From Dialister histaminiformans (GTDB taxonomy: Bacteria; Bacillota; Negativicutes; Veillonellales; Dialisteraceae): a stretch of DNA of 64,000 bases. The position numbers were made by a program, and so were the translations under genes. The first letter of the stretch is position 1, and the number at the start of each line of letters is the position of its first letter. The notes beneath the pieces are model-generated. The model had not been told where the DNA came from, ran no database searches, and worked only from the letters and a program-made list of their open reading frames with translations. Location of the stretch: NCBI RefSeq assembly GCF_900103425.1, contig NZ_FMXA01000010.1, forward strand, positions 1-64,000, read 5' to 3'. Shown in pieces: positions 27,877-37,041 of the stretch.

Positions 27877-28137
27877 CAAAACAAAAGGCTTCCGTCCCTA
27901 AGGGACGAAAGCCTGGCTTCGTGATTCTCACCCAAATTTACAGATATGTCACCATATCTGCCTCTACCGGTACGTGTTCATACCGTAAACGCTTTATCGG
28001 GCGTACCCGGAACAGCCTACTCACATTTCAGCTTTCAAGCTCCAGAATGCACTTCAGTCCCATATCCGTACCCGCTCTCACTATCCGGGCTCGCTTTACC
28101 GTATTAGAAGACTTACTCTTTCTTTCATTGCTTTATG
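27877..28137 (-). promoter_or_regulatory. T-box-like leader RNA controlling the DAACS symporter
   Basis: The minus-strand transcript starts with an AGAGTAAG segment, a distal hairpin (28071-28089) with GTGAGAG in the loop, an AGTAGGC segment, a CGGG-CGTA-CCCG hairpin (27998-28009) and a perfect stem-III hairpin (27941-27960). These match T-box Stem I-III architecture. An ACGAAGCC/GGCTTTCGT antiterminator then competes with a terminator (27886-27914) followed by TTTTGTTTTG. The expected GGGTGGNACC bulge reads GGGTGAGAATC here. T-box leaders read uncharged tRNA. The candidate specifier near GAAAGCTGAA could be AGC (Ser) or GCT (Ala), but this is not secure. Confidence 0.72.
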
Positions 28138-28143
28138 TGTCAT

Positions 28144-28172
28144 ACTATAACGCACATAATGAGGTTTGTCAA
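28144..28172 (-). promoter_or_regulatory. Promoter of the T-box leader / symporter gene
   Basis: Minus strand: TTGACA (28167-28172), 17-bp spacer, TATAGT (28144-28149). It overlaps the region just past the stop of the preceding reductase gene, so the symporter has its own promoter. Confidence 0.85.
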
Positions 28173-28186
28173 TATGTGTTTTAAAT

Positions 28187-29812
28187 TTATACTCCAAGAA
28201 TCTGAAGCAGTTCATCTACGCTCTTCTTGCCGAAATGAACGTCATCCTCATTGATGATAAAGCACGGGACACTCATAATGTTGTACTTATCCTTCATATC
28301 CGGATAATGCTGCAGATCATAAACATCTACACTGACATTTGGGCTGCTTGCTGCAATGCGTTCTGCTGCCGCTACCAGATCCGGGCACATAGTGCAGGTA
28401 AGGGATACCGCAATATGGATGTTCTTCGGTTCGGAAATAGTTGCAATTCTCTTTTCTGCCTCTTCCCCGATATTCTGTCCCGGGCCGGCAGCATTGTACA
28501 GTGCCAGAATAAAGGAATTAAATTCATGACCACCTGGCACCCCATGGAAACGCATGCCCAGGTCATGGCCATCTGCATCAAGAATAGCGATGGTATGCTT
28601 CAGATCTTCATTCGGAGCTTCTACCACTTCCGCAGAAATCTTATTGCACAGGGATGCCAGTTCGGTAATCAGCTTTCTGTCATCTTCTGCATAGGAGCTG
28701 TTATCCGAATACAGGCGGAGGGTAATCGGCCGTTCCAGCCGGGCCAGAACCGGTGCCAGTGCCTGACGGATATCATCATCCAGGTAAGCGCCACTGGCTG
28801 CCTTCGGTGCTTCTGCTTCCTGCTGCGGCGCCTTTGGCGGTGCCTTTCTCACATAATCGCGCTTTACCCCCAGCTGACGATACAGGGTCCCCAGATACTT
28901 TTCAAGGGAAGTAGCGGCCACAGCGCCATCCGATACAGCAGTAACTACCTGACGAAGGTTCTTCACGCAGATATCTCCGGCTGCATATACACCGCTCACA
29001 TTAGTTCTCTGGTCTCGGTCGGTAATAATATATCCGCGGTCATCCAAATCGACCTTGCCTTTAACCAGGCCGTTTTCCGGAGCATAACCAACAAAGACGA
29101 ACACGCCGCAATAATCACCTTCCGGCGCATTATAAACTCTCTTCTCCCCTGTTTCCGTATCTTCCAGTACCACGCGGCGAATCGCCTGATCTCCGGATAC
29201 TTCCGCAATGCGGGTATGGGTCAGCAGGGTAACTTTTGGATTTTCCTTCAGTTCATCCACAACCGGGCTGTGAATGGAGAAATCATCACGGCGCACAACC
29301 ATATACAGTTTGCGTGCATAACGAGTCAGGAAGAGGCCTTCTTCTACGGCAGCAAAACCGCCACCCACTACGAATACATCCTTATCCGTAAAAAATTCGC
29401 CGTCACAGGTAGCACAGTATGCCACACCATGACCTTTGAACTCTTCTTCTCCGGCAAAGCCTGCCAGACGCGGATGAGCACCGGCTGCATATATGATACC
29501 GGCTGCTGTGAAATCTCCCCGTGTAGTATGTACCGTCTTATAGGTTCCTTCCAGATCCAGTCCTGTCACTTCCGCCGTAAGGAATTCTGCACCAAAAGCT
29601 CCTGCCTGACTATGCATCCCTGCAGTGAGCTTTTTGCCATTGGTATAGGGAATCCCCGGGTAGTTTACCACTTCCCCGGTAATGGTAATCTGACCGCCAA
29701 TAGTATCTTTTTCAATAACCAGTACGTGAAACTGAGCGCGCGCCATATAAATAGCGGCGGAAAGCCCCGCCGGGCCTCCGCCTACTATTATGGCATCATA
29801 TCTTTTTTCCAT
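28187..29812 (-). CDS. Thioredoxin reductase/AhpF-like flavoprotein with C-terminal thioredoxin-fold module
   Basis: This 541-residue protein begins with a thioredoxin-reductase module: FAD-binding GGGPAGLSAA (about 11-20), redox pair Cys133/Cys136 in YCATCDGEF, NAD(P)H-binding VVGGGFAA (about 149-154), and the FAD motif GVYAAGDI. A Pro/Ala-rich linker at about 325-345 leads to a tandem thioredoxin-fold module with Cys473/Cys476 (TCTMC) like the N-terminal domain of AhpF. In classical AhpF this module comes first, so the order is reversed here. It lies 14 bp after ahpC, so it should pass electrons from NAD(P)H to AhpC and act as a peroxide-detoxifying reductase. Confidence 0.88.
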   Translation of the reverse strand: MEKRYDAIIVGGGPAGLSAAIYMARAQFHVLVIEKDTIGGQITITGEVVNYPGIPYTNGKKLTAGMHSQAGAFGAEFLTAEVTGLDLEGTYKTVHTTRGDFTAAGIIYAAGAHPRLAGFAGEEEFKGHGVAYCATCDGEFFTDKDVFVVGGGFAAVEEGLFLTRYARKLYMVVRRDDFSIHSPVVDELKENPKVTLLTHTRIAEVSGDQAIRRVVLEDTETGEKRVYNAPEGDYCGVFVFVGYAPENGLVKGKVDLDDRGYIITDRDQRTNVSGVYAAGDICVKNLRQVVTAVSDGAVAATSLEKYLGTLYRQLGVKRDYVRKAPPKAPQQEAEAPKAASGAYLDDDIRQALAPVLARLERPITLRLYSDNSSYAEDDRKLITELASLCNKISAEVVEAPNEDLKHTIAILDADGHDLGMRFHGVPGGHEFNSFILALYNAAGPGQNIGEEAEKRIATISEPKNIHIAVSLTCTMCPDLVAAAERIAASSPNVSVDVYDLQHYPDMKDKYNIMSVPCFIINEDDVHFGKKSVDELLQILGV

Positions 29813-29826
29813 GATGCCTCTCCTTT

Positions 29827-30453
29827 TTATAACTTGCCTACCAGATCGAAAGTCGGCTTAATGGTTTCTGTGCCTGGTTTCCACTTAGCCGGGCAAACCT
29901 GGTCACCATGTTCATAAACGAACTGAGATGCTTCTACCTTACGGAGAAGTTCTTCTGCATTACGGCCAATGTTATCAGATACTACTTCATAAGAAGCTAC
30001 CTTGCCTTCTGGATTGATAACGATAGTTCCACGTTCTGCCATGCCGTCTGCCGGGCTATACAGGCTGAACTGCTTAGTGAGCTGTCCGTTCGGATCACCA
30101 ATCATAGCATATTCCACATGATTGATTCTATCGGAAGATTCATGCCATGCCTTGTGTACGAAATGGGAATCCATGGATACGGAGTAGATTTCGCAGCCAA
30201 TCTTCTTGAACTTTTCATAATTGTCCTGAAGGTCTGCCAGTTCAGTCGGGCATACAAAGGTGAAGTCTGCCGGATAGAAGAACAGTACGCTCCACTTGCC
30301 AAGAAGATCCTTCTTGGATACCTTGATGAATTCGCCCTGCTTATATGCATCGGCGGTGAAGTCGGAAATTTCCATCTTCAGCATGGATTTTGCCGGTCTC
30401 TGTTCCAATTTTTCCTGCAATAACTGTAAAAGCTGTTCATTAGTGATTTCCAT
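29827..30453 (-). CDS. ahpC: Peroxiredoxin AhpC
   Basis: This typical 2-Cys peroxiredoxin of 208 residues reduces hydrogen peroxide and organic peroxides. The peroxidatic Cys68 is in DFTFVCPTEL and the resolving Cys187 in HGDQVCPAKW. It has about 20 more N-terminal residues than classical AhpC. The ATG at 30453 is chosen for its AAGGAGG site; a Met eight codons upstream would lack one. It heads a two-gene operon with the AhpF-like reductase. Confidence 0.95.
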   Translation of the reverse strand: MEITNEQLLQLLQEKLEQRPAKSMLKMEISDFTADAYKQGEFIKVSKKDLLGKWSVLFFYPADFTFVCPTELADLQDNYEKFKKIGCEIYSVSMDSHFVHKAWHESSDRINHVEYAMIGDPNGQLTKQFSLYSPADGMAERGTIVINPEGKVASYEVVSDNIGRNAEELLRKVEASQFVYEHGDQVCPAKWKPGTETIKPTFDLVGKL

Positions 30454-30524
30454 AGTGTTTTCCTCCTTTAAGGACATACAAATTCATAAAATTTATACTT
30501 ATAACTATATTGAAATTTATTGAT

Positions 30525-30560
30525 TTACCTAAGTAGATAATAGCACTCCAGAATAGGTAA
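30525..30560. repeat. Inverted repeat TTACCTA/TAGGTAA around the ahpC promoter
   Basis: Perfect 7-bp arms at 30525-30531 and 30554-30560 bracket the -10 box and reach the -35 box. This placement fits an operator for a redox-responsive repressor, but it does not match the PerR consensus. The rest of 30454-30730 has no gene. Confidence 0.4.
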
Positions 30561-30565
30561 GTCAA
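30537..30565 (-). promoter_or_regulatory. ahpC promoter
   Basis: Minus strand: TTGACT (30560-30565), 17-bp spacer, TATTAT (30537-30542). The leader to the ahpC ATG is about 75 nt and AT-rich. Confidence 0.75.
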
Positions 30566-30692
30566 CAAAAAAAATGAACAATTTCAGAACAATTCTCAGC
30601 CCCGCCTCCTGGTCCGGCCCTGCCCGCAGGAAGATTACTTCGTACCCCCTCCTTGGGCTCTGTCCACCGCTTTTTGGATGGCAGAAACTCTT

Positions 30693-30728
30693 ATAATTTT
30701 ATTTTACCATATAATTTTATTTTACCAT
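30693..30728. repeat. Perfect 18-bp tandem duplication
   Basis: ATAATTTTATTTTACCAT occurs twice head to tail (30693-30710, 30711-30728) just beyond the gyrB terminator. It looks like a recent slippage duplication. Confidence 0.9.
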
Positions 30729-30729
30729 A

Positions 30730-30771
30730 AGAAAAGGATGTAAAAAGCATATTCTGCCTTTTACATCCTTT
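30730..30771 (-). terminator. gyrB terminator
   Basis: A 13-bp stem AAAGGATGTAAAA/TTTTACATCCTTT with T-rich minus-strand flank follows gyrB by 20 bp. Confidence 0.85.
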
Positions 30772-30791
30772 CTGACCACTCCTCCCTGTTT

Positions 30792-32828
<2,037 letters not shown>

Positions 32829-32839
32829 TCAATAAATTC

Positions 32840-32845
32840 ATTATA
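32840..32845 (-). promoter_or_regulatory. Extended -10 promoter of gyrB
   Basis: Minus strand TGTTATAAT carries a TGn extended -10 with a perfect TATAAT. No good -35 box lies at 17 bp, as is common for extended -10 promoters. The remaining 32846-33014 shows nothing else. Confidence 0.5.
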
Positions 32846-33014
32846 ACATATTAAGGGGATAAGCGCACCCCCTCCGGCCATTCTATACGCCTTTTATAAG
32901 CGATTCTGCTTAAAAAGCAATTCTGTTTGCCTCTTCATATTCCGGTTTTTCCTTTTTCCTGTTCCATGCTAGAATAAAGACAGTTAAAAATCAGTTGTAT
33001 AAAAAAGAGAACTC

Positions 33015-33932
33015 ATGAAAAAATATATTATCACACTGTTTCTCTTAATTTCTGTATACTTTGGTTATTCCTACGGTGTAAGCTCTCCTGAATCCGGCGA
33101 CAGTGCCTCATCTTCCGTTGCCTCGCATCTGGAAAATGCCATCACCCCGGCCAAAAGCTCCCTCATCCATCTCCTGGGAAAGGACAGTACCAACTCTGCA
33201 GCCCCGGATGATGCGGAAACCCTTCCTGCCGATCAGGAAGAAGGGCCTGACAACAAACCGCTTCCCGAGGAATCGTTCACTGAAAAGGTCAGCGATGTTA
33301 CGGATTTTAAAGAGAAACTGGAAACCCGTATACAACGGGAAACCTTCACTCCTCTTAAGAAAATCAACCCCATGCTCGTCCAAGCCCTGGTCGACACGGA
33401 AGACAAACGTTTCTATGAACACGGTGCCCTGGACCTGGTCGGTGTAGCCCGTGCTGCGGTGGCCAATTATATGGCCGGACGGACCGTACAGGGAGGGAGC
33501 ACCCTTTCCCAGCAGACAGTAAAAAACATATTCCTTTCCAACCATCGCACATTCTCCCGGAAAGTGCAGGAACTGCTTCTGGCCATACAGCTGGAACGGA
33601 ATTACAGTAAAGATGAAATCCTGGAACTGTATCTTAATACCATTTATTTTGGTCACGGTGCCTATGGCGTAGCCAACGCCTCAGAGGTTTATTTTGGGAA
33701 AACTCCGGAACAGCTCAACCTGGCCCAATGCGCCATGCTGGCCGGTCTCCCACAGGCCCCATCCGCCTATGACCCGTTGAACCACCCGCAGGCGGGCATG
33801 AAACGCATGCAGACAGTACTCGCCCTCATGGTGGAAGCCGGAGACATCCAACCTGAACAGGCACAGGCCGCCCCGGCCCATTTATGGGACAAAGGCAGCC
33901 TCCGGATACCTGGTAATCCCAGAAAAAAATAA
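33015..33932 (+). CDS. Monofunctional peptidoglycan glycosyltransferase (GT51)
   Basis: This 305-residue protein has an N-terminal membrane anchor (about 4-20), a Ser/Asp/Glu-rich linker (about 25-105), and a GT51 domain that polymerises lipid II into glycan strands. Catalytic Glu129 is in DTEDKRFYEHG. Further motifs are QGGSTLSQQTVKN, RKVQELLLAIQLE and ILELYLNTIYFGHGAYG. There is no transpeptidase domain, so it is MtgA-like rather than a class A PBP. It is alone on the plus strand between gyrB and mnmA. Confidence 0.92.
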   Translation: MKKYIITLFLLISVYFGYSYGVSSPESGDSASSSVASHLENAITPAKSSLIHLLGKDSTNSAAPDDAETLPADQEEGPDNKPLPEESFTEKVSDVTDFKEKLETRIQRETFTPLKKINPMLVQALVDTEDKRFYEHGALDLVGVARAAVANYMAGRTVQGGSTLSQQTVKNIFLSNHRTFSRKVQELLLAIQLERNYSKDEILELYLNTIYFGHGAYGVANASEVYFGKTPEQLNLAQCAMLAGLPQAPSAYDPLNHPQAGMKRMQTVLALMVEAGDIQPEQAQAAPAHLWDKGSLRIPGNPRKK

Positions 33933-33949
33933 TTTATTCCGAAAACAGT

Positions 33950-33994
33950 AAAAGTCGTGAATGCCATACTTCCTTTGCATGGCATCACGACTTT
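33950..33994. terminator. Bidirectional terminator between transglycosylase and mnmA
   Basis: The stem AAAAGTCGTGA/TCACGACTTTT, extended by TGCCAT/ATGGCA, has A and T runs at the ends and lies between convergent genes. Confidence 0.88.
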
Positions 33995-34029
33995 TTATAT
34001 GAGCAAACCAGTGGATATTCCGCTAACAG

Positions 34030-35082
34030 TTACAGCGGTCTTACAATGGTACCTCCCCCAATCAGGCGGTCTCCATCATAAAATACTACAGACTGTCCGG
34101 TAGTAATGGCTCTCTGTGGTTCATCAAAGACAACCCGGGCACGGCCATCCCGCTGAATATGCACTTCTGCCGGATGTACACTGACCCCATACCGAATCTT
34201 GGCTTCACAGCGGAAAGTTTCTCCTGGTACCTGTCCATCGGTAAAATCCAGATCATCTGCCAGCAATCTCTGGCGGAACAAATCTTCATTGGAACCGACA
34301 ATGACCTGATTCTTCTTTCCATCCAGAGCCACTACATAGAGCGGATGTCGGGAAGCAATGCCCAGCCCGCGGCGCTGCCCTATGGTGTAACGGGGAATTC
34401 CCTTGTGTTTTCCCAGTACCCGGCCATCCAGATCTACAATATCTCCTGGATGGAACACCTGCGGCGCATGCTTTTCCAGATAGTCCACATAGGTCTCTCC
34501 CTGTCCGAGGAAGCAGATATCCTGAGATTCCGGACGATTGTACACAGGCAGTCCCTTATCCTTTGCTATCTTGCGGGTATCGGTCTTATGTGTCCGTCCC
34601 AGTGGGAAAATAATATGTGCCAGCTGATCCTGTGTCAGATGATACATCATATAGGACTGATCCTTCTTCAGGTCCAGTGCCTTATCTACTTCATAGAAGC
34701 CTCTGTCCGGATCATAGATAATACGGGCATAGTGTCCGGTAGCAAAATACGGGCAATCAAAAAATGCCCGGGCCCTATCATAAAACACACCAAACTTCAC
34801 CTTGAAATCGCAGAGTACACAGGGATTCGGTGTAATTCCCTTCTGATAAGAATCCACAAAATAACGCAGCACAATATCCTTGTAAATATCCCGCAGGTCA
34901 ATTACCGTATGTGGGATTCCCAGGAAAGCGGCCATTTTGGCGGCATCGCTTAAATCCTGTCCATCAAAGAGCATCATGCTCGCGCCATGTACATCATACC
35001 CTGCCTCCTGCAGAAGACGGGCAGTCAGCGTACTGTCTACGCCGCCGGACATGGCCACTACTACCTTTTTCTTTTCTGTCAT
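34030..35082 (-). CDS. mnmA: tRNA-specific 2-thiouridylase MnmA
   Basis: This 350-residue enzyme thiolates U34 of tRNA-Lys, -Glu and -Gln. The ATP pyrophosphatase loop AMSGGVDST is at about 10-18. Catalytic cysteines are Cys88 (NPCVLC) and Cys190 (ESQDICFLG). The central GQRRGLGIA motif and C-terminal beta-barrel are typical. The ATG at 35082 is chosen for its GAAAGGA site, as upstream in-frame residues are not conserved-looking. The leader is about 110 nt. Confidence 0.94.
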   Translation of the reverse strand: MTEKKKVVVAMSGGVDSTLTARLLQEAGYDVHGASMMLFDGQDLSDAAKMAAFLGIPHTVIDLRDIYKDIVLRYFVDSYQKGITPNPCVLCDFKVKFGVFYDRARAFFDCPYFATGHYARIIYDPDRGFYEVDKALDLKKDQSYMMYHLTQDQLAHIIFPLGRTHKTDTRKIAKDKGLPVYNRPESQDICFLGQGETYVDYLEKHAPQVFHPGDIVDLDGRVLGKHKGIPRYTIGQRRGLGIASRHPLYVVALDGKKNQVIVGSNEDLFRQRLLADDLDFTDGQVPGETFRCEAKIRYGVSVHPAEVHIQRDGRARVVFDEPQRAITTGQSVVFYDGDRLIGGGTIVRPL

Positions 35083-35194
35083 ACAAATCCTTTCCCGGGG
35101 CGGGTTCTGCATGCTGTCCAACTTGCAGTCACCACAGTCCTGCCCCTGTAACCATCAAATCGCTACGGAGTGAAAGTCCGAAGGATACCGTGAT

Positions 35195-35200
35195 ATTATA
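35195..35200 (-). promoter_or_regulatory. Candidate extended -10 of mnmA
   Basis: Minus-strand TGGTATAAT is a TGn extended -10 about 115 bp upstream of mnmA. A clear -35 box is not seen. Confidence 0.4.
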
Positions 35201-35224
35201 CCATAACCACAGGCAAAGGCATGA

Positions 35225-35262
35225 AAAAAAGATCTGCAAAAATTATTTTCACAGACCTTTTT
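35225..35262 (-). terminator. Terminator of first TerC gene
   Basis: On the minus strand AAAAAGGTCTG pairs with CAGATCTTTTT (one G-U pair) and runs into T residues, 12 bp after the stop. Confidence 0.7.
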
Positions 35263-35273
35263 CTATATGAGTA

Positions 35274-35936
35274 TTACTGTGCTTTAGATGCGCGTTTTTT
35301 CCAGATATAGCCCCATACCCCTACCAGGATGGCTCCGCCGATTTCCAGCGGCAGTTTCCAGGATGTGGACAGTGCCAGTGTGGCATCGGATACCACCAGA
35401 CCACCGGAAGACCAGCCGATAAGCATACCTGCCAGATAAACAACGATAGGAAATCTATCCATAATCTTCACAATGATAGTGGATCCAAAAAGAATAATCG
35501 GCACAGAGAAAAGCATACCGAAGACCACCATGCCCAGATGTCCATTAGTTGCCCCTACAATAGCCAGAACATTATCCAAACTCATAATGGCATCCGCTGC
35601 AATAATGGTAACAATGGCCCCCATCAGCGTATTCTTACTCTTAATGTCCGGTGTCTCTTCATCTTCCTGCTCTCCAATCAACTTTGCCCCGATATAGAAC
35701 AGAATCAGTGCTCCCACCACTTTCAGATAAGGAATCTGCATAAGTTCCACGGCAATAGCCGCCAGAATAAAACGACAGCCTACCGCCCCCATGGCCCCAA
35801 AAAAGATGGCCTTTTTCCGGAGATGGACATCCAGATTTTTAGCCGCCATAGCGATAACGGCCGCATTGTCTCCCCCTAATGCCAGATCAAGAAATACAAC
35901 AGAAAGTACATTGGAAACCAACTGCCAGAGTGTCAT
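35274..35936 (-). CDS. TerC-family integral membrane protein (YjbE-like), copy 1
   Basis: This 220-residue protein has about seven hydrophobic helices. The family hallmarks are Asp/Asn-rich membrane motifs: LDLALGGDNAAVIAMA in helix 1 and ADAIMSLDNVLAIVGA in the middle. An acidic loop (GEQEDEETPD, about 88-97) is cytoplasmic or periplasmic. TerC/YjbE relatives are implicated in metal (often Mn2+) export and metalation of exported enzymes. The next gene upstream is a clear paralogue, separated by a terminator. No Mn riboswitch of the yybP-ykoY type was found in the 190-bp leader; a GGAGAAC/GTTCTCC hairpin (about 35956-35976) lies near the start. Confidence 0.85.
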   Translation of the reverse strand: MTLWQLVSNVLSVVFLDLALGGDNAAVIAMAAKNLDVHLRKKAIFFGAMGAVGCRFILAAIAVELMQIPYLKVVGALILFYIGAKLIGEQEDEETPDIKSKNTLMGAIVTIIAADAIMSLDNVLAIVGATNGHLGMVVFGMLFSVPIILFGSTIIVKIMDRFPIVVYLAGMLIGWSSGGLVVSDATLALSTSWKLPLEIGGAILVGVWGYIWKKRASKAQ

Positions 35937-36077
35937 TGTTCATACCCTTTCTTCCCGGAGAACCTGTACTGTTCTCCGTCTCTACCACACTTTTCAGACT
36001 TCCGAAACCAGGAATCTCCTCAGTTCGTCAGCCCGACTTTCTCGTCACTGGCCGGGAAAGAAATTGTTCATAAAATG

Positions 36078-36121
36078 GCAGAGGCCATAGAAAGATTGAA
36101 ATTATCTTCTATAGCCTCTGC
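36078..36121 (-). terminator. Terminator of second TerC gene
   Basis: GCAGAGGC/GCCTCTGC plus ATAGAA/TTCTAT form a nearly perfect stem 6 bp after the stop, with T residues following on the minus strand. Confidence 0.8.
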
Positions 36122-36127
36122 GCAGAA

Positions 36128-36829
36128 TTACTTGTCAAATTCAACTGACTGATTTACCGGTACTGCAGCCGGCCGGCGCATTCTCCTACGCACATAGCCA
36201 GCAGCAAGAATCAGGAATGTCAGCGCCACTTCCAGAGGAAGTTTGAAACCATCCGCCAGTCCCAGGGATGCGTCGGTGGCAATCATGCCGCCAGCCGCCC
36301 AGCCGATAACCATTGCCGCCACATAGATGGCAACCGGAAAGCGATCCATCAGCTTAAGAACCAGTGTACTTCCGAATACAATAATCGGAACAGAAATAAC
36401 CATGCCGAAGGCAAGCATTCCCAGATGTCCGTCTGTAGCACCTACAATAGCCAGTACATTATCAAGGCTCATAATCACATCGGCCAGGATAATGGTTCGA
36501 ATAGCGCCGCCCAGTGTCTGGCTGCTCTTAATTTCTTTTTCGCCATCGTCCTCGCCCGCTATAAGTCCCATACCGATCCAGAGAAGAATGACGGCCCCCA
36601 CCGTCTTCAGGAAAGGAATCTGCATGAGATACGTGGCAACTACTGCTAAAACAAAACGCGCAATCACTGCACCAGCTGTACCTATAAGAATCGCCTTTTT
36701 ACGAAGTTTGTGATTCAGGTTCTTAGCCGCCATACCGATAACTGCGGAATTATCTGCACCCAGTGCAAGATCCAGCAAAATTACCTGTGCAATCATGATT
36801 GCGTAGCCCAATCCATTTGAAAGGTCCAA
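36128..36829 (-). CDS. TerC-family integral membrane protein (YjbE-like), copy 2
   Basis: This 233-residue paralogue of the downstream gene shares LDLALGADNSAVIGMAAKNL and LADVIMSLDNVLAIVGATDGHLGM, with the same helix layout and a similar acidic loop (GEDDGEKE). The C-terminal tail is longer and basic (RRRMRRP). The start codon is TTG at 36829 with AAGGAG upstream; there is no nearby ATG in frame. Tandem duplication followed by separate terminators suggests independent control. Substrate is probably a divalent metal, by family. Confidence 0.85.
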   Translation of the reverse strand: MDLSNGLGYAIMIAQVILLDLALGADNSAVIGMAAKNLNHKLRKKAILIGTAGAVIARFVLAVVATYLMQIPFLKTVGAVILLWIGMGLIAGEDDGEKEIKSSQTLGGAIRTIILADVIMSLDNVLAIVGATDGHLGMLAFGMVISVPIIVFGSTLVLKLMDRFPVAIYVAAMVIGWAAGGMIATDASLGLADGFKLPLEVALTFLILAAGYVRRRMRRPAAVPVNQSVEFDK

Positions 36830-36880
36830 TATATGTTCTCCTTATCTTAAACGTCCGCTTGTGCGGAATAGAAAGCATAT

Positions 36881-36895
36881 GTTGAAAGTTTCAAC
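36881..36895. promoter_or_regulatory. Palindrome GTTGAAA-G-TTTCAAC upstream of TerC copy 2
   Basis: A perfect 7-1-7 palindrome lies about 50 bp upstream of the TTG start. A TTGACA-like -35 (36905-36910, minus strand) is 9 bp further upstream, so the palindrome would overlap the -10 region. It has the 7-1-7 form of Fur-family operators, but not the Fur consensus. A repressor site is inferred. The rest of 36830-37041 shows no gene or clear terminator. Confidence 0.4.
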
Positions 36896-37041
36896 CTGTT
36901 AAGTTGTCAACATCTTACGTATTGAGCATAGCAAAAACAGAGTAATAATGCAATATCCCGAAAATATTTTGCATATTTATATTTTTTATTGCTTTTTACT
37001 GATTTATGTTATGACTTTAGTTACGCATGTATCACGACCCC

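Noticed and set aside
28166-29917. Long plus-strand frame of about 580 codons opposite the AhpF-like gene
   Set aside because: The minus strand encodes an unmistakable flavoprotein; the opposite frame has no ribosome binding site, no recognisable domain and a composition typical of antisense shadows.
35937-36077. yybP-ykoY Mn riboswitch ahead of the TerC genes
   Set aside because: The characteristic GGGGAGUA and loop sequences are missing; only a simple hairpin is present.
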